Shown here: one piece after another, positions 55,458 to 64,000 of the stretch
How positions within the stretch are numbered: position 1 is the stretch's first letter
How the letters are laid out: every line of letters starts with the position of its first letter
Origin: Candidatus Uhrbacteria bacterium
Lineage (GTDB): Bacteria; Patescibacteriota; Patescibacteriia; UBA9934
NCBI GenBank assembly: GCA_003518105.1
Contig: DOZH01000008.1
Span: 128,854-192,853 of the forward strand
DNA length: 64,000 nt
Reading direction: 5' to 3'
Notes under the pieces: generated by a model
Databases searched by the model: none
Told to the model about the DNA's origin: nothing
What the model saw: the letters and a program-made list of their open reading frames with translations, nothing else
Translations under genes and position numbers: made by a program

Positions 55458-57014
55458 TTATTCAACAACATTTCCACCAAAAGCGTCCGTGAACATCGCC
55501 ACCGTTTCCTCTTCCTTATCTGGCACCGGTACGACTTCCGTTACAATCATCGGGCGTTGCATCATTACGCTAGCAATCGCGTCCTCGAGCAAACGTAAGT
55601 TCTTGCCATCTTTCAAGGCGTCGGCGTGAAAAGCGTAGGGGAAGGTGATTGTCAGCTTGGCGCCGTTGATGGCACTTGGTTTGCCGGTGCGGAGGCCCAT
55701 TGGTAGCGCAATGTTACGATCTGCCACATAGTCGCAGCAACGCTCCCATTTGTCCTGAATCTCGGCGAGGGTAAAAGTTATTAGTGCGGCGCCGTCGATA
55801 TTATCGGCGGCGTTTGAAGTTGGTGGTGGGACGTCGGCGATGACGATCTTGGCCACGGCTGCTGGGCGAGGAGTGACGAGGCTGGCGACGTTGCCAGTGG
55901 CGGCTCTTGGCATGATCGGTGGAGCGACTGGCGCCGGCGATGGCGCGGGTGGAACATTCGAGGTGCTAGCAAGGCCGGAACCGAGCACGAACTCGACAAT
56001 CGCCAATTCAAGCGGCAACTGTGGTAAAGTCGATAATGAGTGACGACCACGAGCGGTGAGCAGTAAGTCGAGCAAACACCGAGCTCCAGCCGCTTCGAAC
56101 ACTGCCTTACTACCAGCCATCGAGCTCAGCAGATCCTCGCGGATAGCTTCTATTAGCTCATCGGTTAAGTGTTTGACCGAGCCGCCGTCGGTGACAAATG
56201 AGCTGATTTTGGTGAGCGCCGCCTGCACGTCCTGTTTGGCGATGAAATCGATGAGTTCACTTACGAGAGCGATCGTCGTAACTGGTAAAATCATGGAGGC
56301 AAGAGCGACTGTGATGTGCTTATCGTTGAGGGACAACACCTGCCCGAGCAAACTCTCCGCGTCGCGCAAACAACCTTCCGAAATTTTCGCAATCACGCGC
56401 AACACTTCTTCGTCCACCTCAATGCCCTCTTTTTTAGTTATCGCTAACAAACGGACAATCATCTCCGGCGCCGCGATTTTATGAAAGTCAAAGTGCTGAC
56501 AACGGCTAATAATCGTGGCAGGAATTTTGTGCAGTTCCGTGGTGGCGAGAATGAAAATGACGTGAGCTGGCGGCTCTTCAAGCGTCTTCAACAGAGCGTT
56601 AAAGGCGGACGTGGAAAGCATGTGAACTTCGTCGATAATAAAAACCTTATACTTTCCTTGTTGCGGCACAAAGCGCACGTTCTCAATGACGTTCTCGCGG
56701 ACGTTGTCCACGCCGGTGTTGCTGGCCGCGTCGATCTCCACCGTGTCGAGAAAGCGCCCTTCAGCAAAAGCCAAACAGTGGTCGCAAGTACCGCAGGGTT
56801 CGCTCTCCCCTGCTTGACGTTTTAAGCAGTTAACAGCCTTGGCCAGCAAGCGGGCGATGGTGGTTTTACCAATGCCACGCGGACCAGAAAACAAGTAGGC
56901 GTGAGCCAACGTGCCACTGGCTATTTGGTTTTGGATAGTCTTAACAACGTGTTCCTGCTCAGCAACGTCAGCAAACTTGGCCGGACGATATTTGCGGTAA
57001 AGTGTCTCGCTCAT
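55458..57014 (-). CDS. dnaX: DNA polymerase III subunits gamma/tau
   Basis: 518 residues. YRKYRPAKFADVAEQEHVV, Walker A GPRGIGKTT, zinc cysteines CLKRQ...CGTCDHC, Walker B IIDEVHML, sensor LATTELHKIPATIISRCQ. Domain III from about 220 to 360, then a Pro/Ala-rich linker and a C-terminal tau-like domain. Convergent with ribK with no spacer. Clamp loader ATPase at the replication fork. Confidence 0.95.
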   Translation of the reverse strand: MSETLYRKYRPAKFADVAEQEHVVKTIQNQIASGTLAHAYLFSGPRGIGKTTIARLLAKAVNCLKRQAGESEPCGTCDHCLAFAEGRFLDTVEIDAASNTGVDNVRENVIENVRFVPQQGKYKVFIIDEVHMLSTSAFNALLKTLEEPPAHVIFILATTELHKIPATIISRCQHFDFHKIAAPEMIVRLLAITKKEGIEVDEEVLRVIAKISEGCLRDAESLLGQVLSLNDKHITVALASMILPVTTIALVSELIDFIAKQDVQAALTKISSFVTDGGSVKHLTDELIEAIREDLLSSMAGSKAVFEAAGARCLLDLLLTARGRHSLSTLPQLPLELAIVEFVLGSGLASTSNVPPAPSPAPVAPPIMPRAATGNVASLVTPRPAAVAKIVIADVPPPTSNAADNIDGAALITFTLAEIQDKWERCCDYVADRNIALPMGLRTGKPSAINGAKLTITFPYAFHADALKDGKNLRLLEDAIASVMMQRPMIVTEVVPVPDKEEETVAMFTDAFGGNVVE

Positions 57015-57041
57015 AGACCCCTATCCTACTGCAAAAGGGGG

Positions 57042-59588
57042 CTACAGGCCAGTGGGTGGAATGGGGACAACTGGCTGCACCTGTTTTGGCACGCCGACGC
57101 CGGAACGGAGGGCAATTTCGCGTTCAACAATCTTCTTATCACGGCCGTACAGTAAGCGAGAAATTTCGCGCAAGGCTTGGCCGACTTTTGGCTTACCCTC
57201 TTGCTTGTTGTCGACGCGGAGAGTGAACGGCTTGCCTTGGGCGTTGTCGATGATGATTTTACAGTTCCAGGTTAAGGCCTCGTTGTTCATCAGATCATAA
57301 GCGGAAAACGTTGGCTCGAACACTTTCTCGAGCACCTCAGTATCATCAGGGCCGACGCGTGACACAAACATGCTGCCGACGTTACCGAGCACCGCGTCCC
57401 TAATTTCGCTCTTGCCGTCCTTCACCAATTGACCCATGTACTGGTGCGCCATGACCAGGTTGAGGCGATACTTACGCGCTTCAGACAAAATAGTAGCAAT
57501 ACTCGGCGTGACGAAGTTTTGGAATTCGTCGACGTAGAGATAGAAATCCTTACGCTTGCTCTCCTCCATGTCGGCGCGAGCGAAGGCGGCCATTTGCAAC
57601 TTGGCGACGATGATAAGACCGAGCAATGAGGCGTTGACTTCGCCCGTCTTACCCTTACTCAGGTTGACGAGAAGAATCTTCCCCTCGTCCATAATTTCAC
57701 GGAAGTTAAAAGCGGATTTGCTTTGGCCGATAATATTACGCATCATCTCGTTCTCCACAAAGCGGCCGACCTTGCTGACCAAGTAGCCCATGGTTTCACT
57801 CTTGTGGTAGTCGCTGGTCTTGGCCTGTTCGTCTTCCCAGAAGCTACGCACAACAGGGTCCTTAACGCGGGCAATCCATTCCTTCTGGAAGGCGTCGTCC
57901 GCAATCATGCGCGGGATTTCGGCAATGGTACCAGGGTGGGTTGGGTCCGCCATCAAGGTGAGCATGAAGTTACGCATGCTATGCTCGAACATCGGGCCGA
58001 TCATTTCTGGTGGGAAAAGCATGTAGAAAATGCTAATCATTTCCTGTACCGCAAAGTCGCGCATGTCTTCGCTTGGCGCTTCCAGCATGTTTAAGCCCAT
58101 CGGACGTTCCGTATCACTTGGGTTGAAGTAGATGACGTCGTCGTAACGTTCTTTCGGAATAAGCTCCATGATTCCATCCGCCAAGTCACCGTGTGGGTCG
58201 ATAACTCCGACGCCCTTACCAGCGATGATGTCTTGAATGACCAGGTTTTTGATGAATTCAGATTTACCAGAACCAGTCTTACCAATAATATACATGTGAC
58301 GGCGACGGTCTCCGTCTTTAATAAAGACCGGCTTAGTGGCCCCACGGTAAGTGTTTGTGCCCAAACGCAAACCTTCACTCGGCGTATTAGTTGGGGCTGG
58401 GGCAACACGCGCCATCATCCATAAAATGTTTGGTGTATCCGTACTCGGCAACGGCAAATGCCACAAAGAAGCCATCTCCTCCGTGTTAAGGACGATACTC
58501 TGATGTTCCGCAAAAGTGCGGTAAATAAAATGCTCAACTAAACGACGTTTGCGAAGTGGCAATACCTTCTGCAACGAATTGCCGTACTCGTAGATATTGT
58601 ACTGACCAAAGGCTTGCATGGCATTATTCAAGTTCGCCAACGCCACCTCTGCAGACTTAGCTGAAGAGATAATGCGAATGTTGACGTCCATGCCGGCCTT
58701 GGTGATTTTATTACCAATGCCCTCAATCATCTTAGTTTCCGTCTGCGACAATTTGCGCTCGTAATGCGTTCTTCTCTCTTTCTCCATTTCCTCCTTGTTG
58801 GCCATCCAGCTACCGACGGATTTACCCTTGATGGCCTCTTCGAGCGTCAAGCCATTATGCATGTTTTTTACAATCCGGGAACCGAGTTCGCGCCACCTGT
58901 GGTGAACTGGACGGATAATATATTGTACCGCGAGGCCGTCGCCGTCTTCCACTTTGGAGAGCGCGTTAGTGATCGAGTTGAGCGGGTCTGAATCAATTTC
59001 TTTGTAAGTTTTAAGCGGAAAAACGCCCTGTCGCTTCAGCTCCAAATACCCACCGAGGACGACACCGGTGGTGGCAAAAATGTTATAATCCTCAACCTCT
59101 TTCAGGCTGGCGTCGCTATACTGAGCGTGCAATTGTTGCTGCACAAACTCGAGCATGTTGCGCGGCACGTTGAGGTAGAAACTAACAAGCTTTTGGTGAG
59201 CCACGATTTCCAAAGCAATGGAATCTGGTCGGCCAGCCAGCCAAGCATGAATACCAAAACCGTGGTGTGGCTTGAGTCCGCCAATAGCCGCAAAGAAAGT
59301 TTCCGCAATAGCAATGGATTCCTTAATGACCTGAGCCGTCTCATTACCTTTGGCTTCCTCCTGGTTGCGATAGCGTGGAATGGTGACGAGTAAGGTGACG
59401 TTAGCGTGTTCCCCACCGCGCTGACGAAATTTGCGATGCATCTTGAAGCGGAGCAAGAAAACGCCACCAATGAAAGCGCCGACCGCCACCACGACGATGA
59501 TCAAGCGAGGCCACAGCGACAAGCTGCTACTCGTGGCATACGGCGTAGTAGCTATATCACCGGCAATGAGAAAGAAGGCTGGAAGCAC
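57042..59588 (-). CDS. VirD4/TraG-type or HerA-like membrane ATPase
   Basis: 848 residues. N-terminal membrane segment (LIIVVVAVGAFIGGVFLLRF), a long domain with charged helices, Walker A IIGKTGSGKSEFIKNL at about 430, Walker B-like GVGVIDPHGDLAD, and KFDYLYVDEFQNF-type motif (here FYLYVDEFQNFVTPSIATIL), HQYMGQL, then VGSMFVSRVG. Such ATPases are widespread in this group of bacteria and may pump DNA or power pili. No conjugation genes are nearby. Starts 1 nt after the stop of the next gene. Confidence 0.82.
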   Translation of the reverse strand: MLPAFFLIAGDIATTPYATSSSLSLWPRLIIVVVAVGAFIGGVFLLRFKMHRKFRQRGGEHANVTLLVTIPRYRNQEEAKGNETAQVIKESIAIAETFFAAIGGLKPHHGFGIHAWLAGRPDSIALEIVAHQKLVSFYLNVPRNMLEFVQQQLHAQYSDASLKEVEDYNIFATTGVVLGGYLELKRQGVFPLKTYKEIDSDPLNSITNALSKVEDGDGLAVQYIIRPVHHRWRELGSRIVKNMHNGLTLEEAIKGKSVGSWMANKEEMEKERRTHYERKLSQTETKMIEGIGNKITKAGMDVNIRIISSAKSAEVALANLNNAMQAFGQYNIYEYGNSLQKVLPLRKRRLVEHFIYRTFAEHQSIVLNTEEMASLWHLPLPSTDTPNILWMMARVAPAPTNTPSEGLRLGTNTYRGATKPVFIKDGDRRRHMYIIGKTGSGKSEFIKNLVIQDIIAGKGVGVIDPHGDLADGIMELIPKERYDDVIYFNPSDTERPMGLNMLEAPSEDMRDFAVQEMISIFYMLFPPEMIGPMFEHSMRNFMLTLMADPTHPGTIAEIPRMIADDAFQKEWIARVKDPVVRSFWEDEQAKTSDYHKSETMGYLVSKVGRFVENEMMRNIIGQSKSAFNFREIMDEGKILLVNLSKGKTGEVNASLLGLIIVAKLQMAAFARADMEESKRKDFYLYVDEFQNFVTPSIATILSEARKYRLNLVMAHQYMGQLVKDGKSEIRDAVLGNVGSMFVSRVGPDDTEVLEKVFEPTFSAYDLMNNEALTWNCKIIIDNAQGKPFTLRVDNKQEGKPKVGQALREISRLLYGRDKKIVEREIALRSGVGVPKQVQPVVPIPPTGL

Positions 59589-59589
59589 A

Positions 59590-60114
59590 TTAAATAGCGT
59601 TCATGCCGTGGTGAGATTTGCTCTCCCCAAAAGCGATAATAAGATCTGTCTTAATCTTGGCCTCTTGTTCGAGGAAGAAACGATTGATGCCGGGAATGGA
59701 ATGCAGCCATTCTTTAATGAGTTTCAGAATTGTATGAACTTTGAGCTTGCCCCTGGCGATCATGTTACGGATTTTCTGGGCCACTTCTTCCCCCTTAGCC
59801 CGAAAAGCGGGCTTCTTCTCTGGTGCTAAATCTTTGTAGATATCGGCAATACCTTTGGACAAAATATCTTCCACGCCCTTGAGAAGATCATCTTGCGCTG
59901 GCGCAACTGGTGGCGCAGCAACAACCTGTGGAATAGGCTGAGTGCTTGGCGCCCGTTCTTCCGCCGGCGCTTCCTCAGTCTGCATCTGCTCACCACTTTC
60001 TTGGCCGAGTTCTTCCCCAAGTTCTACCGACGGTGTCTCTTGAACCTCAACATTACCCGGAACTTCCGGGTTTAACAGGTTGACGCCTAACTTTTCCGTT
60101 ACTTCGTCGCTCAT
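59590..60114 (-). CDS. Unknown protein coupled to the VirD4-like ATPase
   Basis: 174 residues from ATG 60114 (MSDEVTEKLGV). The first 80 residues are acidic and Pro-rich, probably disordered; the rest is helical and basic (AQKIRNMIARGKLKVHTILKLIKEWLHSIPGINRFFLEQEAKIKTDLIIAF). It ends 1 nt before the ATPase ATG, indicating co-expression. Possibly an adaptor or coupling protein; unknown family. Confidence 0.6.
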   Translation of the reverse strand: MSDEVTEKLGVNLLNPEVPGNVEVQETPSVELGEELGQESGEQMQTEEAPAEERAPSTQPIPQVVAAPPVAPAQDDLLKGVEDILSKGIADIYKDLAPEKKPAFRAKGEEVAQKIRNMIARGKLKVHTILKLIKEWLHSIPGINRFFLEQEAKIKTDLIIAFGESKSHHGMNAI

Positions 60115-60132
60115 GGCAACATTATACCACAA

Positions 60133-60184
60133 TAAAAAAATCCCCGTCCTGGACGCGAGCAAGCCGTCCGGGACAGGGATTTTT
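60133..60184 (-). terminator. Intrinsic terminator of cysS, related to the repeat in the GT2 gene
   Basis: Arms 60140-60155 and 60165-60180 pair with few mismatches, then TTTTTTT on the minus strand. The minus-strand arm GTCCCGGACGGCTTG closely matches the palindromic repeat at 21313-21353. Confidence 0.85.
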
Positions 60185-60185
60185 G

Positions 60186-61568
60186 TTATCTCCGTTCTCG
60201 CAAGTGTTGACCCGTAGCTTTATCCTCAACCGCATAACCTAAGCCGAAGAGTTCATCGCGTAACAAATCCGAACGCTCCCAATCCTTAGCAATTCTCGCC
60301 ACCTCGCGTTCATCGAGCAACTTCTGTGCCGCCTCAGTTACTCGCACTGGTCGGGCCACCACATCTTCCAAAGCTAAGCCGAGCACCTCGTCCATCTTGA
60401 GCACCGTCGCCGCTTTCACATCCGAGCCAACCGCATTGTCATTCACAAAATTCCAGAGCACTGCCAAGGCTGCCGGCGTATCAAGGTCATTATTCACGGC
60501 CAACATGAACTTGCCCATGGTCACCTCGTCGGCATTGCTCGGCTTCTGCCAGTCGCGGGCTAGGTCGATGAGATTATTGAGGGCGTTCTGCGCCGCCTTA
60601 GCCCCTTCCCAGGTGAAATTGATCTGCGTGCGGTAATGCGCGCCGAGTACAAAATAGCGGAAGGCTAGCGGCGAGATGCTCTTTAAATCCAAGTCGTCCA
60701 AAGAATAAACGTTACCCAGCGACTTACTCATCTTGCCGCCGTCAATCAGCATGAACTCATTGTGCAGCCAATAATTGGCCTCCAGCACGCCACGCGCTGC
60801 CAAGGTCTGGGCAATTTCGTTTTCGTGATGAACCGCAATGTGGTCGACGCCACCCGTGTGCAAATCAAACGGCACACCCAAATACTTTTCACTCATGGCC
60901 GAGCATTCCAAATGCCAACCCGGAAAACCCTTGCCCCACGGTGATTCCCACTCCATATGACGCTGCTCCCCCGCTGGCGAGAATTTCCACAAGGCAAAGT
61001 CGCTCGGACTTCGTTTCTCCGCATTGACGACGACGCGAGCACCTTCCTCCTTATCCTCATTTTTTTGACGTGACAACTGGCCGTACTCTGGCAATTTTGC
61101 GGTATCAAAATAGATGCCGTCACCTATGGCGTAAATGAAACCCTTAGCTTCCATGGCTTCAATAAGGGCCAGCTGCTCAGCAATATGGTCTGTCGCCTTA
61201 GGCATAACGTGCGGCGCTTCAATATTAACGCGCTTAATGTCCTCAACGAACAGCTTAGTAAATTCAACCGCCACGTCCCAAGCGGTCTTACTCACCTTAT
61301 CCGCCGCCATTTGGAGTTTATCCACACCCTCGTCGCCGTCGCCCACCAGGTGGCCGACGTCAGTGATGTTCATGACTTCGGTAACAGTATAATCGTTAGC
61401 CTGCAAAACCCGCCGCAAAGTGTCAGAGAAAATCCACGAACGCAAATTGCCCACATGAGCACGGCCGTAAACTGTCGGGCCACACACGTACAAGCCAGCT
61501 TTACCAGCCACCAACGGTATAAATTCATCCGCACTGCGTGTCAGCGTATTGTGGAGAAAAAGAGGCAT
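60186..61568 (-). CDS. cysS: Cysteinyl-tRNA synthetase
   Basis: 460 residues from ATG 61568; another ATG 6 nt upstream overlaps the end of the promoter. YVCGPTVYGRAHVGNLRS (HIGH-like, zinc Cys), VDHIAVHHENEIAQTLAARG (zinc His/Glu), GGKMSKSLGN (KMSKS). Full length. -10 box TATATT is 6 nt before the start. Confidence 0.95.
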   Translation of the reverse strand: MPLFLHNTLTRSADEFIPLVAGKAGLYVCGPTVYGRAHVGNLRSWIFSDTLRRVLQANDYTVTEVMNITDVGHLVGDGDEGVDKLQMAADKVSKTAWDVAVEFTKLFVEDIKRVNIEAPHVMPKATDHIAEQLALIEAMEAKGFIYAIGDGIYFDTAKLPEYGQLSRQKNEDKEEGARVVVNAEKRSPSDFALWKFSPAGEQRHMEWESPWGKGFPGWHLECSAMSEKYLGVPFDLHTGGVDHIAVHHENEIAQTLAARGVLEANYWLHNEFMLIDGGKMSKSLGNVYSLDDLDLKSISPLAFRYFVLGAHYRTQINFTWEGAKAAQNALNNLIDLARDWQKPSNADEVTMGKFMLAVNNDLDTPAALAVLWNFVNDNAVGSDVKAATVLKMDEVLGLALEDVVARPVRVTEAAQKLLDEREVARIAKDWERSDLLRDELFGLGYAVEDKATGQHLRERR

Positions 61569-61574
61569 GGTCAT

Positions 61575-61602
61575 AATATATTTTACTACTGGCTATCGTA
61601 AA
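61575..61602 (-). promoter_or_regulatory. Promoter of cysS
   Basis: Minus strand: TTTACG (61597-61602), 16-nt spacer, TATATT (61575-61580), 6 nt, ATG 61568. Confidence 0.55.
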
Positions 61603-61607
61603 TGTTC

Positions 61608-61920
61608 TTGAGCGAGCGACTGCCGACGTCTCCTGTGACGACGCCAGCCTCGGCCCTGTGCCGGCCCCCGAGTCAGACGAGGTGAGCCAGCCGGTACGGT
61701 TGACGAGGCGCAGCTAGGAATAGGAGATGTGCGGCAGTTGCGAGCATCGTCGCTCACGACTCGGGCATACGCTATAACGGTCTTCGTCGGGTCCTGCCGC
61801 TGCGGACCCCGCTGGGTGCTCGCAAGCTGCGCGCCCAAGCAGGGACCCCCCTTCGCGTCACCCGACTAGAGGAACTTTGTTTGCAGCCCTCGTCGCTCAC
61901 TCCTACAAGGCTCTGGCTCG
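61608..61920. repeat. Dispersed long hairpin element, copy B
   Basis: The 370-bp gap between cysS and the next gene holds no plausible gene. The left part, 61608-61748, is an imperfect palindrome (AGCGAGCGACTGCCGAC-GTCTCC with GGAGATGTGCGGCAGTTGCGAGC) sharing AGCTAGGAA-AGGAGATG with copy A. The right end 61884-61920 is the inverse of the left end of copy A (CCAGAGCCTTGTAG-AG-GAGCGAC). Between them is a GC-rich part with GGGTCC-loop-GGACCC (61789-61809). Confidence 0.75.
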
Positions 61921-61944
61921 TGCAGACACTCTAAACAATATTCA

Positions 61945-62430
61945 CTAGCCGCGCAACAAGGCCATGGTGACGAGCGGTGCGAGGATTAAAATTGAGCGAA
62001 TGATAGGGTCCATAAAGACCCGGGCGAAGTTTGGCGAGAGGTCGCCAGTCACCGCTAATGGCAGCATCGTTACCAGAATAACGACCACGACAATGACCTG
62101 TAACAACGAGTAAACAGCAATGCGCCAACCGTGCGGATTATAAACGTCATCAAAAAAAGTACTGCGGGCGAGGACGAATGTGGTGAGGGCTGTCATGACG
62201 GCGAGCAGGCCGAGCGATAACCAGAGGCTCGGGATCGGCACCAACGTCTGCAACATCTTAAGTACCGGCGCCAACATAATAACCGCTCCGGCCAAGTACA
62301 AAGCCACTAGCAGCATGATGATGCGGTACTTGCCGATGGTGTAGTTGTAGAGCAGGGTCAAACCGAGGAGAATGACCACCACGCCGACATCCACCGGTAC
62401 GCCAGCGACTAATGTATGCAATACCTCCAT
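61945..62430 (-). CDS. Four-segment membrane protein, unknown
   Basis: 161 residues with four hydrophobic helices (VGVVVILLGLTLLYNY, IIMLLVALYLAGAVIML, LWLSLGLLAVMTALTTFVLA, VYSLLQVIVVVVILVTML). No motif recognised. Stands between dnaJ and the hairpin element. Confidence 0.6.
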   Translation of the reverse strand: MEVLHTLVAGVPVDVGVVVILLGLTLLYNYTIGKYRIIMLLVALYLAGAVIMLAPVLKMLQTLVPIPSLWLSLGLLAVMTALTTFVLARSTFFDDVYNPHGWRIAVYSLLQVIVVVVILVTMLPLAVTGDLSPNFARVFMDPIIRSILILAPLVTMALLRG

Positions 62431-62486
62431 AGTGAGGACAGTATAACATACTTAGGGTTGGTAGATTGTAGAAAGTAGTTGATAGT

Positions 62487-63545
62487 TTATTTCTCGCTGA
62501 GCGCTAACTCTTCCAATAACTTGCGCTGCTCCTTATCGAGCTTCTTCGGCGTCACAACTTGAATAGTAACAATCTCGTCACCTCTGCCGCGACCGTGTGG
62601 CACACCCTTGCCCCGCAAACGCAACTCCTCGCCCGACTGCGTACCGGCCGGAATCTTCATGCTGACTTTGCCGTCCACGGTGTCGACTTCGACTTCGCAA
62701 CCAAGCGCCGCCTGGGTGAAGCCGACAAGTCTCGTCACATAAATATTCTCACCTTCACGCACAAACCGAGCATCTGACTGCACATGAACCTGTAAATACA
62801 AATCTCCTGGTTCACCAGCGGCACCGAGCACCTCGCCTTGTCCCCGTACTCTAATTTGCATGCCATTGTCGACGCCAGCTGGGATCTCGACACGTACCGA
62901 TTTCTTGCCGTGCTGCACGCCTTTGCCACTACAAGCCGTACACGCCTTCTCTGGCACTTCGCCGCGCCCATGACATGCAGAACAAGCATTACGCGTCTGA
63001 ATGGTGCCAAAAACCGTGCGCTGCTGACCAATGACGTGGCCCTGACCGTTACAAGTGCTGCACTTCTTTAAGCTCGTACCAGGCTCCGCACCCACGCCGC
63101 CGCAGCGTTCGCAGTTAAAGGATTTATTGAGAGTGATTTCTTTTTCGACACCAAAAATAGCTTCCTTGAAAGTCAGCGTCACCTGCACGGCCAAATCTTG
63201 ACCCTTCTGGCGTCCGCCACCTCCCCCACCACCAAACATATCGCCAAACATACTGCCCAAGTCGCCAAACATGCTCGGGTCGAAACCCTGGAAGCCGGCC
63301 CCGCCACCCGCGAACGGATTACCGCCGCCGCTACCATCAAACGCAGCGCTGCCGAACTGGTCATACTGCTTTCTCTTATCAGCATCACCTAGCGCCTGGT
63401 ACGCCTCGTTGATCTCCTTAAACTTCTCTTCCTTTCCTCCCTTATCCGGATGATGTTGATGCGCCAACTTTCTGAAGGCACTCTTAATCTCGTCAGCACT
63501 CGCCGACTTACTAACTCCCAATGTTGCGTAGTAATCTTTGGCCAT
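62487..63545 (-). CDS. dnaJ: Chaperone DnaJ
   Basis: 352 residues. J domain with LAHQHHPDKGG (HPD), Gly/Phe-rich region, four zinc repeats CERCGGVG, CSTCNGQG, CSACHGRG and CTACSGKG, and the C-terminal substrate-binding domain. Full type I DnaJ. dnaK and grpE are not adjacent and no CIRCE operator is visible. The short motif TAGTTGGTAGT occurs twice just upstream (63559-63583). Confidence 0.96.
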   Translation of the reverse strand: MAKDYYATLGVSKSASADEIKSAFRKLAHQHHPDKGGKEEKFKEINEAYQALGDADKRKQYDQFGSAAFDGSGGGNPFAGGGAGFQGFDPSMFGDLGSMFGDMFGGGGGGGRQKGQDLAVQVTLTFKEAIFGVEKEITLNKSFNCERCGGVGAEPGTSLKKCSTCNGQGHVIGQQRTVFGTIQTRNACSACHGRGEVPEKACTACSGKGVQHGKKSVRVEIPAGVDNGMQIRVRGQGEVLGAAGEPGDLYLQVHVQSDARFVREGENIYVTRLVGFTQAALGCEVEVDTVDGKVSMKIPAGTQSGEELRLRGKGVPHGRGRGDEIVTIQVVTPKKLDKEQRKLLEELALSEK

Positions 63546-63568
63546 AAGTACGAGTTTGTAGTTGGTAG

Positions 63569-63901
63569 TTAGTAGTTGGTAGTGGCTCGGTGAGATTTGT
63601 ATATTAACCAGAGAGCACGGAGGCCCATGATAGCGAAGGCGTAAATAGCACAGTTAATAAAATAACCGATTATGCCTAGTAATACCATTACATCTATCCC
63701 ATATTTAGGCGCAAAGAAGTTTGCTAACGCTGGAATCACTTCAATTCCTATAAATAGCAACGGTGCATATAACACAACTAGAACTGGTGGCATTAAATCT
63801 CCATTATAATCAGTAACCAAGTAGAACAACACAAACGATATCTGCACCATGAAGACTGCAAAATATATTAGCGCAAATTTCTTCCAAAATGGCTTGATCA
63901 C
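63569..63901 (-). CDS. Small membrane protein, unknown
   Basis: 110 residues with three hydrophobic segments (LIYFAVFMVQISFVLFYLV, LVVLYAPLLFIGIEVI, VLLGIIGYFINCAIYAFAIMGL). No family recognised; AT-rich compared with dnaJ next to it. Confidence 0.55.
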   Translation of the reverse strand: MIKPFWKKFALIYFAVFMVQISFVLFYLVTDYNGDLMPPVLVVLYAPLLFIGIEVIPALANFFAPKYGIDVMVLLGIIGYFINCAIYAFAIMGLRALWLIYKSHRATTNY

Positions 63902-63923
63902 AATTTCGTTTTTACTTCTTTAA

Positions 63924-64000
63924 TGGGCCAGAAGTCTTGTAGCGTGGGCAGTCAACGAAGACGAGGGAGGTCCTCTGACGACGCGATGGCCGACCCGAGA
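63924..64000. repeat. Dispersed long hairpin element, copy C, cut by the window edge
   Basis: Starts TGGGCCAGA like copy A, and its last 25 nt (63976-64000) are identical to 44587-44611. The pairing half lies beyond the window. Confidence 0.75.

Noticed and set aside
57042..60114. Conjugation locus
   Set aside because: Only the VirD4/HerA-like ATPase and one unknown partner are present; no relaxase or mating-pore genes.
62440..63600. TAGTTGGTAGT-like repeats around dnaJ as a heat-shock operator
   Set aside because: The copies are direct rather than inverted, low in complexity and not like CIRCE; they look like slippage repeats.
1..64000. CRISPR array or cas genes
   Set aside because: No regularly spaced identical repeats were seen. 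The DUF2779 protein has a Cas4-like part but lies with a toxin-antitoxin pair, not with cas genes.
1..64000. Alternative genetic code (UGA as glycine, as in some related lineages)
   Set aside because: UGA ends ribH, the 168-residue gene and the 37520 gene at sensible positions, and no conserved ORF is broken by UGA.

Overview
The window looks like a chromosomal segment of a Candidate Phyla Radiation bacterium (Patescibacteria, probably Parcubacteria/ABY1-like). The evidence is indirect: compact genes, shortened housekeeping proteins (an alanyl-tRNA synthetase of 592 residues, an RpoA without a C-terminal domain, a lone riboflavin kinase domain), a catalytically degenerate PriA beside def-fmt, a VirD4/HerA-like ATPase, and almost no Shine-Dalgarno sequences. 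The standard genetic code fits; UGA is used as a stop. The exact lineage cannot be fixed from the sequence alone.

Layout. 1-4.7 kb: priA-like, def, fmt and a convergent ABC exporter. 4.7-18.9 kb: an accessory/defence island, all on the minus strand: a DUF2779 nuclease-like protein, a PanA(DUF4065)-RelE/ParE toxin-antitoxin pair, short and full-length RhuM, DUF3800, three unknown genes, a type III restriction-modification system (res then mod), an HNH/zinc protein, DUF4268, MazG-like and DinD. 19.0-24.6 kb: a surface polysaccharide cluster (O-antigen-ligase-like, three glycosyltransferases, flippase). 24.7-28.5 kb: the infA-rpmJ-rpsM-rpsK-rpsD-rpoA-rplQ-rplM-rpsI operon with a recognisable promoter and terminator. 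28.6-30.5 kb: an unrecognised three-gene operon of charged proteins. 30.5-37.4 kb: alaS, SanA/YdcF-like, MurJ, a membrane-anchored CARDB/thrombospondin-repeat protein, PduL and a glycosyltransferase. 37.5-48.4 kb: mixed housekeeping genes (tRNA-Arg, SpoU and RlmD/TrmA-type RNA methyltransferases, era, beta-CASP hydrolase, dus, RimK-like ligase), a second DinD and small envelope proteins. 48.4-53.7 kb: asparagine synthetase with an extra domain, TrpR/YerC-like regulator, VanX-like dipeptidase, HAD phosphatase, nucleoside hydrolase. 53.9-64 kb: tRNA-Gln, ribH-ribK, dnaX, conjugation-type ATPase, cysS and dnaJ.

Features beyond the ordinary genes. (1) A compact promoter-structure-terminator unit on the plus strand at 7872-7981, between minus-strand genes, which is a good candidate for a new small RNA folding as a three-way junction. 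(2) Long DNA palindromes inside coding sequences of accessory genes: overlapping perfect palindromes in mod, palindromes at the same protein position in both dinD genes, and inverted repeats at the same position in both rhuM genes. (3) A palindromic repeat that appears both in frame in a glycosyltransferase and as the cysS terminator. (4) A dispersed family of long intergenic hairpin elements. (5) About ten promoters with the -10 box 6-9 nt before the start codon, implying widespread leaderless or near-leaderless translation, contrasted with a few genes that have strong Shine-Dalgarno sequences and look acquired.
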